In this document: in pieces, positions 8,723 through 15,420 of the stretch | Numbering within the stretch: position 1 is the first letter of the stretch | Layout: each line of letters begins with the position of its first letter | Origin: Lachnospiraceae bacterium | Lineage (GTDB): Bacteria > Bacillota > Clostridia > Lachnospirales > Lachnospiraceae | Reading direction: 5' to 3' | Assembly: GCA_017470735.1 (NCBI GenBank) | Contig: JAFUYB010000055.1 | Span: forward strand, 1 to 59,557 | Length of the DNA: 59,557 nt | Notes under the pieces: model-generated | Told to the model about the DNA's origin: nothing | What the model saw: only the letters and a program-made list of their open reading frames with translations | Database searches by the model: none | Position numbers and translations under genes: made by a program

Positions 8723-9295
8723 TTATAAGAATGTGGTATTGCCGTTTGCCCAAAGCTGACGCTCCCCGTCGACCAGCCGGATCACATCGGGGTCGGCGGC
8801 TGCCATTTTCTGTATCACGGATTTCCACTTCTCTTCGGGTAAATCATCTTTGGCATCCGCAGCTTTGACTCCGTACGACAGGGCGATCAGCGCGCCGCGC
8901 TCCCTAAGCTGTTCCATGACCGGCTCGATATCCTCTCCGACCGTCTGATATTCGACATCGATCAGATCCGCGCAGTGGCTCTGGGCGATCTGATCGTAGA
9001 TCCGTACCAGCTCATCCGCGCCGACTGCAACCTGTCCGCCTTGCGCCGCCGTCCGCACCGTAGCCAGCAGCACGCAGCTGTCAGTCATGCCGCGCAGGGA
9101 TTCCAGAGTCTTGCGGATCTCCGCCTCATCATGCAGTCCCGCAAAGACGCCCATCTGCCATTCCAACAGCTTCGCGCCCTGCCTCGTCAGGCGCGCCGCC
9201 GCGATGCAGACCTCGTCGTAATCCCGCCCCGAAAGCCGCGTAAAGGTAAGCGGCTTTGATTCATCTAAATACATTCCTTTTATGATCAGCGGCAT
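8723..9295 (-). CDS. truncated, catalytically degenerate AroD-like protein (type I 3-dehydroquinase homologue)
   Basis: The 190-residue protein aligns over most of its length with type I 3-dehydroquinate dehydratase: LLEWQMGVF matches the ILEWR region, LATVRTAAQGG the TFRT..EGG region, and LIDVEYQ the conserved D-x-E. The catalytic His of the SYHD segment is Gly (LIALSYGVKAAD), the Schiff-base Lys is Arg (DPDVIRLV), and about 60 C-terminal residues are missing. The start at 9295 follows AAGGAGGAGC, so it still looks translated. It is divergent from a DAHP synthase gene and convergent with dinB. It could be a decaying enzyme gene or a repurposed pseudoenzyme. Confidence 0.7.
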   Translation of the reverse strand: MPLIIKGMYLDESKPLTFTRLSGRDYDEVCIAAARLTRQGAKLLEWQMGVFAGLHDEAEIRKTLESLRGMTDSCVLLATVRTAAQGGQVAVGADELVRIYDQIAQSHCADLIDVEYQTVGEDIEPVMEQLRERGALIALSYGVKAADAKDDLPEEKWKSVIQKMAAADPDVIRLVDGERQLWANGNTTFL

Positions 9296-9437
9296 ATGCT
9301 CCTCCTTGCTGGCCAAACATTTTTTCAACGAAATCTCCGACAAACGATTCCGCTCCGCCGGAACCTTCAAAACATTCATAACAACAATAGCAAAAACGCT
9401 ATATAAAAACAATACCCTGCCAATCATCCCCATAAAT

Positions 9438-9466
9438 TTGACATCCCACCTATTATCCGCTAAGAT
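9438..9466 (+). promoter_or_regulatory. predicted promoter of the DAHP synthase gene
   Basis: A perfect TTGACA (9438-9443) is followed by 17 nt and TAAGAT (9461-9466). The expected leader is about 40 nt and holds only the ribosome site, so no attenuator or T-box is visible. Confidence 0.6.
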
Positions 9467-9512
9467 GATGAAAGTTATATTACATTAAATGAATAAAGCG
9501 AGGAGTGTTACA

Positions 9513-10544
9513 ATGAGTTTTTCCTATTTAAAAGCAATGCCGACGCCGCAGGAGATCAAAGAAAATTATCCTCTCAGCGAGAAACTGGCGCAATTAAAAA
9601 AAGAACGGGATCAGATCATTACCGACATCCTGACCGGAAAGGACGACCGTTTTCTCGTGATCATCGGTCCGTGCTCGGCGGACAATGAGGATGCGGTCTG
9701 CGAATATGTCAGCAGGCTTGCCAAGGTCGCGGAAAAAGTACAGGATAAAATTTTCGTCGTGCCGCGCGTCTATACGAACAAGCCGCGCACGACCGGCGAG
9801 GGCTACAAAGGCATTGCCTCCCAGCCGGATCCGACCCAGGATCCCGATATGGTCGAGGGTCTGATCGCCATGCGCAAGATGCACATCCGCGCGATCGAAG
9901 AGAGCAATATGACCTGTGCCGATGAGATGCTCTATCCTGAGAACTGGGTCTATGTCGAAGACCTGCTCTCCTATGTCGCGATCGGCGCGCGGAGTGTTGA
10001 AGACCAGCACCACAGACTGACCGTGTCCGGTTTTGATGTCGCGAGCGGCATGAAGAATCCGACCAGCGGCGACTTCAATGTCATGCTCAATTCGGTCTAT
10101 GCCGCACAGCATCCGCACCACTTCACCTTTGGCGGTTACGAGGTCAAGACGACCGGCAATCCGCTGGCGCATACGATCCTGCGCGGTGCCGTATCCAAGC
10201 ACGGCAACGCGACACAGAATTATCACTATGAGGATCTGATCCGTCTTCACAGGATGTACGAAGATATGGATTTAGTCAACCCTGCCTGCATCATCGACGC
10301 AAACCACTCGAATTCCGGAAAGGATCACTCCCAGCAGCCGCGTATCTGCCGTGAGATCCTGCACAACCGCAAGTATTCCGACGAAATCCGCACGCTTGTC
10401 AAGGGCGTGATGATCGAAAGCTACCTCGTCGAAGGCAACCAGGGCATCTCCGACCACCAGGTCTACGGTAAGTCCATCACAGACGCCTGCCTCGGCTGGG
10501 AAGATTCCGAACAATTGCTGTATGACATTGCAGATAGATTATAA
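9513..10544 (+). CDS. aroF: 3-deoxy-7-phosphoheptulonate (DAHP) synthase, type I alpha
   Basis: The 343-residue enzyme of the AroF/G/H type catalyses the first step of the shikimate pathway, from PEP and erythrose 4-phosphate. It shows VIIGPCSADNED, the KPRTT block, the long GASRSVE-like segment (IGARSVEDQHHR), and the metal/substrate motifs IIDANHSNSGKDH and VEGNQGIS. The start at 9513 is chosen for the GCGAGGAG site 8 nt upstream; the ATG at 9489 has none. The usual feedback isozyme cannot be told from sequence alone. The response-regulator gene that follows begins 26 nt after its stop. Confidence 0.93.
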   Translation: MSFSYLKAMPTPQEIKENYPLSEKLAQLKKERDQIITDILTGKDDRFLVIIGPCSADNEDAVCEYVSRLAKVAEKVQDKIFVVPRVYTNKPRTTGEGYKGIASQPDPTQDPDMVEGLIAMRKMHIRAIEESNMTCADEMLYPENWVYVEDLLSYVAIGARSVEDQHHRLTVSGFDVASGMKNPTSGDFNVMLNSVYAAQHPHHFTFGGYEVKTTGNPLAHTILRGAVSKHGNATQNYHYEDLIRLHRMYEDMDLVNPACIIDANHSNSGKDHSQQPRICREILHNRKYSDEIRTLVKGVMIESYLVEGNQGISDHQVYGKSITDACLGWEDSEQLLYDIADRL

Positions 10545-10569
10545 GTTTATAGAAAGGAGATACCCGCCT

Positions 10570-11619
10570 ATGAAAACCGAAAACAGCCGCCCCCGTATTC
10601 TGATCATTGACGACATGGCCATCAACCAGATGCTCTTGTCTTCCCAGCTGGAGGCTCTGGATGTGGAAGCCGATGTCGCTTCAAGCGGGGAAAAGGGCTT
10701 GGAGCTTTATGGGAAAAACCACTACGACCTGATCCTGCTGGATCAGATCATGCCGGATATGGACGGCTACGAGACATTCGCGCGCCTAAAGGAGCTTTTC
10801 AAAGAGAAGGGACATGCAGTTCCCGTCATCTGCGAGACAGCCGACGATTCTGACGAGGCAAAAGAAAAGTTGACAGCAGCCGGATTTGCCGAAGTGATGA
10901 TCAAGCCGATCGATTTCGGCGAGCTCCACGATATGATGGTACGCCAGCTTGGCGACACCTACCAATCCATCCGGCAGCCGGTCAGAGAAGCCTCCGATGA
11001 AGAGCTCGAAGCCGCATACCACGAATTGCCTGAGTGGCTCCACTCTATCGAAGGACTCGATGTCCGTTATGGGTTAAAACGCTGCGGCGGAAATGCCTCC
11101 GACTACATGGACGCGCTGGCTATCTTTGTCGCTTCGATCGACGACAAGGCCAAGAGCGTCAAGCACTACCTCGAAGCCGACAATGAGCGGATCCAGATCT
11201 TGCGTCTGCACTCCTTAAAAAGCAGCTCCCGCCTCGTAGGGGCTGTCACCCTCGCCGAACAGGCAGCGGCACTCGAGGCGGCAGGCAAGGTCGGCAATGA
11301 AAAAGCCCTCAAATCCGGCACCGAAACACTGATCGCGCATTATCGCGAGATCGAGGAACAGTTAAAAGCGCATCTGGGCGGCAACGCCAAAGAGGCAGGC
11401 CTCCTGCCTCCCGTATCGGATGAGACTTTGCATGAGATATACGCTGCGCTTGCCGACGCGGTCCGCGCGGATGACGGCGACAACATCGACACGCTGCTGC
11501 GCTCCCTCGGGGAATACGCCTTGGAAAGCGCCGACGCGGTCCGTCTGGAGCGGCTCAAGATCGCCCGCCGCAAAATGGACAAAAAAATACTGCAGAATAT
11601 ATTGGCAGAGGTCGAGTAA
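10570..11619 (+). CDS. orphan REC-HPt phosphorelay protein
   Basis: The 349-residue protein has an N-terminal receiver (Asp58 in LILLDQIMPDMDGYE, Lys in MIKPID). A histidine phosphotransfer helix bundle follows (about 175-265), with the likely His214 in LRLHSLKSSSRLVGA. The C-terminal 75 residues resemble a second small helical bundle without an obvious phospho-His. The start at 10570 follows AAAGGAGATA. There is no output or kinase domain, so it should shuttle phosphate. The two hybrid kinases further right in this window end in receivers and lack HPt domains, so they are plausible partners (inference). Confidence 0.85.
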   Translation: MKTENSRPRILIIDDMAINQMLLSSQLEALDVEADVASSGEKGLELYGKNHYDLILLDQIMPDMDGYETFARLKELFKEKGHAVPVICETADDSDEAKEKLTAAGFAEVMIKPIDFGELHDMMVRQLGDTYQSIRQPVREASDEELEAAYHELPEWLHSIEGLDVRYGLKRCGGNASDYMDALAIFVASIDDKAKSVKHYLEADNERIQILRLHSLKSSSRLVGAVTLAEQAAALEAAGKVGNEKALKSGTETLIAHYREIEEQLKAHLGGNAKEAGLLPPVSDETLHEIYAALADAVRADDGDNIDTLLRSLGEYALESADAVRLERLKIARRKMDKKILQNILAEVE

Positions 11620-11641
11620 GCTTTAGAGCGGGACACAGAAA

Positions 11642-11657
11642 TTTTGTCCGGACAAAA
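11642..11657. other. 16-bp perfect palindrome between convergent genes
   Basis: TTTTGTCCGGACAAAA is perfectly self-complementary and lies between the stops of two convergent genes. As RNA it gives a 6-bp AT-rich stem with a CCGG loop, flanked by A and T runs, so it may be a weak bidirectional terminator or a protein-binding site. Confidence 0.4.
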
Positions 11658-11670
11658 GCGCGAAAGAGGT

Positions 11671-13107
11671 TCAGTCCTGATGCTGTCTGACCTCGTGGTC
11701 TACCACATAGTCCTTGAACTCATGCAGCCCAAACAGCATCGTTCCCAAAAAAGCGTACTCACTGACATCCCGGACTGAGATCAGATCCGGGATGTATTGT
11801 TCTTCCATCACTTCAGCAATCTTCCTGCGCAGCTCGTCCATATCCGGCACGAGATCACACCGCACCAGAATGACCTGCGGATCGATCATTGCGATATTGG
11901 CTGTCAGATAAAGACTGAGCATTTCCAGCACGCGCTCCGGCGAATGGCTGATGACATTTCCGACACCCACGCCGGGCCTCTCCCGGCGGAAAATCGGTCC
12001 CAGCTCGCCGGACATCTGATGGCTTCCGATGACCGGATGCCCGTCGATCACAAAGCCTTCTCCGCCGACTAAGCCGCCGCGAGGATGCGAATGGTAGGTG
12101 ATCGTGTCATACTTATCCTGCCCTGCGTAAAATCCAATCGCCACGGCGGTCGTGTTGTTAGAAACAAACACAGGAATATGGTACGACTCGCTCAGCCTGG
12201 CAGCAAGCTGACTGTATTCAAAGCGAATATGCTTTTTTTCTCGGTAACTATACACTACGCCAGGCATCGAAATGGCAACACAGTCAATATCGTTTCCCTT
12301 ACAGCAGGATTGGAACTGAGTGTCCATAATGTCATAGATATCCCGCTCTGTGCAATGTCTTTTGATAACCTTCTCCGAAAAAGTAATCTCGCCGCTGTTG
12401 TAGATCCGGTATCCATAAAAGGTGCGGTCCAGATCGTGCGTGACCGTGATCGCGAATATTTTGGCATTGTTCTCAATGTCGCGCATCACCTTTGCCACGG
12501 CAATCTCTTCTTTGGTGGTCTTTGCCTTCGCGATCTCATCGCGCACATACTCCAGCACGCTGCCGGTGTCGTAGGTCGCAAACAGCGCGGGCGGGATCTG
12601 CAGCACGATCTTGTCATAGAGGATTTGGCGGACCTTTTCATATTCATAGGCAATCTGGGGCGCCATCAGGATCACATCAAAATCAAACGCCTTTTCATAG
12701 AGGCTCGGAAACGGGATCGCCGCAAATTCATAATCCAGCGACAGCGTCTTTGCCCCCTCGGACAGCTTGCCCGCAAAAAAGCTGGTCGTCATCGCGCTTG
12801 TACAGCTTAAGAGAATACGGGTCGTTCTGCGGTCATTCTGCTTGCGCAGGATGCCGATCATCTCCTCAAACAGCTCCTCGGCGTGCTCCGCGTCCTTTAA
12901 CTCAAAATGCAAAAAGAAGATCGTCTCGTCATCGGATTTGCGGTTCAGGCGCAGCTCCGCCACTTCCATTTCAAAATGGTATTGGTTGATCTCCCCATAC
13001 ACCGTGTCCGCGTCCAGACGGATATGGTCTTCGTCTTTGCGCTCCAATGTGTAATCATCCCCGGTCTGTTCCATCACCCAGGATAAAAAATCAAAAGTAT
13101 TGTCCAT
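11671..13107 (-). CDS. PTS EIIB-like domain fused to a ROK-family domain
   Basis: The 478-residue protein has three parts. Residues 1-95 are an unrecognised alpha/beta domain. Residues 97-190 match lactose/cellobiose-type PTS EIIB: the phospho-Cys loop LLSCTSAMTTS with Cys102, then DVILMAPQIAYEYEKV. Residues about 230-465 are ROK-like (AISMPGVV, NNTTAVAIGFYAG, SGELGP). The ROK zinc-binding Cys cluster and the GHxxH-type His are absent, so sugar kinase activity is doubtful and a regulatory role is more likely (inference). The start at 13107 follows GAGGGG; the longer upstream frame overlaps the neighbouring gene. Confidence 0.75.
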   Translation of the reverse strand: MDNTFDFLSWVMEQTGDDYTLERKDEDHIRLDADTVYGEINQYHFEMEVAELRLNRKSDDETIFFLHFELKDAEHAEELFEEMIGILRKQNDRRTTRILLSCTSAMTTSFFAGKLSEGAKTLSLDYEFAAIPFPSLYEKAFDFDVILMAPQIAYEYEKVRQILYDKIVLQIPPALFATYDTGSVLEYVRDEIAKAKTTKEEIAVAKVMRDIENNAKIFAITVTHDLDRTFYGYRIYNSGEITFSEKVIKRHCTERDIYDIMDTQFQSCCKGNDIDCVAISMPGVVYSYREKKHIRFEYSQLAARLSESYHIPVFVSNNTTAVAIGFYAGQDKYDTITYHSHPRGGLVGGEGFVIDGHPVIGSHQMSGELGPIFRRERPGVGVGNVISHSPERVLEMLSLYLTANIAMIDPQVILVRCDLVPDMDELRRKIAEVMEEQYIPDLISVRDVSEYAFLGTMLFGLHEFKDYVVDHEVRQHQD

Positions 13108-13130
13108 AATCCCCTCTTTCCCACACACTT

Positions 13131-13667
13131 TTATCTCGGAATATACACCATCGCCGTCTTGCGGAACGCGGAATAAATGCGGGTGCAGGCCGAATAGATC
13201 AGGCCCAGGCAATAAATCCCCACCAGCACCTGCGTCGATCGCACAAAGATCACGCAAAAGACGATCGTCAGCAGGTTGATTATCCCGCGGATCGTGGCAA
13301 GCCGCCATGACGGAGCTTCTAAGCGTTTTGCTTCCAGCCCGCGCAGTATGTCCACCAATCCGGAAAACGCGTGGATCAAAAGCAGATAAAAGATCACGAA
13401 AAGCTTCGGCGAGTCCGACACGGCATTGGTAAGCATGCCGAAGTCAAAAACAATCGCTCCGGTATACAGCAGCATCTCTCCGCCGACCATATGCCTTGCC
13501 ATCGTAAAATAATAAAAAAACGACCGGATCCCGGCAAGGATCATCAGGATACTCAAACTCCAGGCAATGACAGCGCAGCCGTCATCCGGAGAAAGGATCA
13601 TGACCACGCTGCCCGCGATCATCAGCAATCCCGCCAGAACATTTTGTACGCGCTGTAACATACTCAT
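13131..13667 (-). CDS. HdeD-like (DUF308) integral membrane protein
   Basis: The 178-residue protein has about six TM helices and the hairpin-repeat pattern of DUF308/HdeD proteins (VQNVLAGLLMIAGSVVMIL; IRGIINLLTIVFCVIFV). The function of the family is uncertain outside acid resistance in E. coli. The start overlaps the stop of the preceding DUF6765-like gene by ATGA and follows GGGAGG. It is the last gene of a three-gene membrane operon, with the EIIB-ROK gene 23 nt downstream. Confidence 0.75.
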   Translation of the reverse strand: MSMLQRVQNVLAGLLMIAGSVVMILSPDDGCAVIAWSLSILMILAGIRSFFYYFTMARHMVGGEMLLYTGAIVFDFGMLTNAVSDSPKLFVIFYLLLIHAFSGLVDILRGLEAKRLEAPSWRLATIRGIINLLTIVFCVIFVRSTQVLVGIYCLGLIYSACTRIYSAFRKTAMVYIPR

Positions 13668-14869
13668 CGCAGATCCTCCCGTCCGTTCTCGGCTTCTTTA
13701 CTCGCATTGTGACGCCTCTTTGCATACGGAAAGAACCGCTTTCCATATTTCCAGAGCTCTCCCAGGCTGTCCTTCACGAGATCCACCGACACGCCTGCCA
13801 GTATATTTCCCGACTTAAAGATCCGGTTCGTGACCATGCTTTTCTGTGCCAGCGCCGCCGTAATAAACTTCCCCAGAAAGGTATTGTCTTTTTCATCTTT
13901 AGCGGCCTGCAGGTATTCTTCCGTATAGGCGTCCAGCTCAAAATCCCCGATCTCCTGACCGGACAGCTTTTCTCCAAATGCCTTCCAGTCCTCGCAGGAA
14001 TCCAGCTGGCGCTTTGCAAGGATTGCCTTGATCTCATCCTCCCACGGCGCGATCGCGTCCCAGTCGTAACACTCTTTTTTGAAATCCTCGATCGTCCCCC
14101 GCAGGTACTTCATCGCATAAATCATCTGGCAGAACGCGTGCAGATAATCCGACGGATTGTCCTTTATGATCTCCTCGTAATCCCCCCACGCGGGCAGGTA
14201 CTTGTAGCGCATAAAACTGTAATCCGGCAGATGCCCTGCTCTGCCGTGGCCGAGGTTCATCACCGAATTTTCATTGCGCTGGTAAACACTGTTGGTATAA
14301 AGACCTTTGTCAAGATCGTCCGGTTTGGACGGGCTGTGACGAAACGCGATTTTCCTCTCCTGCTCCGTTTCCCCGTCGGAAAGCAGCTCATAAAAATAAT
14401 AATTGGTATTGTTGATAACCAGAGACGGCGTCCCCGCAAAATACCTGTGCGCCCAGGTGTCGGCCAGTATGTGCATCGCCAGACCTACTGCCTGCAGACC
14501 GGCATCCTTGGCAAGCTTTACCGTATCGACGACGAGATCGCCGTTGACATTACAGATCAGGCGGTATTTATCCCTATAAAGCCTGGTGCATTTTTTCTTT
14601 TCGGCATAAAGATCGTAAGGAAGGAAATGAAACGACGACCAGATGCGCGTAATGTCCTGCAGCCCGATCACATCCGTCCTCGCGTCCATCATCTCCAGCT
14701 GCAGCTGCGTCGTCGCCGCCGTCTGCGGCGCTTTTATCTTGGAAAGAAATGTCTTCGAGCACCAGTCCACGAACTGGGCGCTGTAGCAGACCGCCATGCT
14801 CTCTTCATGGGAATATCCCGCAATATACGCGGCCGCGTAGGTCGCGTAATAATGAAAATCCTTTTGCAT
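13664..14869 (-). CDS. DUF6765-like protein with HxxxDxxxH metal-site motif
   Basis: The 401-residue soluble protein begins MQKDFHYYATYAAAYIAGYS, as expected for what I recall as DUF6765. The segment AMHILADTWAHRYFAG gives His133-xxx-Asp137-xxx-His141, the metal-ligand spacing of zinc-dependent phospholipase C and S1/P1-nuclease folds. Further His residues (His6, His81) could complete a metal site. I infer a metal-dependent hydrolase-like fold; activity is unproven. It sits between two small membrane protein genes, suggesting membrane-associated work. Confidence 0.6.
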   Translation of the reverse strand: MQKDFHYYATYAAAYIAGYSHEESMAVCYSAQFVDWCSKTFLSKIKAPQTAATTQLQLEMMDARTDVIGLQDITRIWSSFHFLPYDLYAEKKKCTRLYRDKYRLICNVNGDLVVDTVKLAKDAGLQAVGLAMHILADTWAHRYFAGTPSLVINNTNYYFYELLSDGETEQERKIAFRHSPSKPDDLDKGLYTNSVYQRNENSVMNLGHGRAGHLPDYSFMRYKYLPAWGDYEEIIKDNPSDYLHAFCQMIYAMKYLRGTIEDFKKECYDWDAIAPWEDEIKAILAKRQLDSCEDWKAFGEKLSGQEIGDFELDAYTEEYLQAAKDEKDNTFLGKFITAALAQKSMVTNRIFKSGNILAGVSVDLVKDSLGELWKYGKRFFPYAKRRHNASKEAENGREDLR

Positions 14870-14875
14870 AACCGC

Positions 14876-15403
14876 CTACCCCTCCAACTGCTTTTTGAGC
14901 TTTTTGACCCGGATCGCCGAAATGACCATTTCCCATAGGACAACGATTGCCGTAAAATCAACGATCAACGCGGTCACGCGATCCGTCATGGAGGTCAACG
15001 CGTCTGTAGGCGCCCCCAAATGTGTCAGCGTATACAATTCACTATAAATATAAAAAAGCAGAACCAAAATTGCCACAATGACATAGGCAATGCCTCTTTT
15101 CTCCCCCATCCCCTCTTTTCTGGCGGATATCCCTAGATACAGACGCACCAGAAGCGCGATGATCATGAGTATAAGAACGAGTATGAACAGAAAAATAAAC
15201 GCTATCGCTTCGATGAGCGCGCGGGTCAGTCCCCCGCCGACATCTGCTGAATCACCCATGGCGTCCTCAAGGAAAGCCAGTACCCGCTTTCGCTCGAGCA
15301 CAAAGAATAAAAGCATCTTGACAACGCTCCAGACACCAAACAGGATCACGCCCGATCCGCTGACCATCAGTCTGTTTTGGTGGCGCCTTAATTCCCTTTC
15401 CAT
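14876..15403 (-). CDS. four-TM membrane protein of unknown function
   Basis: The 175-residue protein has hydrophobic helices at about 14-36, 60-90, 103-122 and 142-160, and basic cytoplasmic ends (final KKLKKQ). I do not recognise a family. It is the first gene of the operon with the DUF6765-like and HdeD-like genes (6-nt gap, then a 4-nt overlap). It follows the permease-kinase gene by 17 nt. Confidence 0.65.
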   Translation of the reverse strand: MERELRRHQNRLMVSGSGVILFGVWSVVKMLLFFVLERKRVLAFLEDAMGDSADVGGGLTRALIEAIAFIFLFILVLILMIIALLVRLYLGISARKEGMGEKRGIAYVIVAILVLLFYIYSELYTLTHLGAPTDALTSMTDRVTALIVDFTAIVVLWEMVISAIRVKKLKKQLEG

Positions 15404-15420
15404 ACAGCCCCCTAATCCAT

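Noticed and set aside
13709-14938. Long + strand open frame (409 codons) opposite the DUF6765-like gene
   Set aside because: It is antisense to a well-supported operon, has no ribosome site and encodes a basic, low-complexity product; the G+C-rich codon pattern of the real gene explains it.
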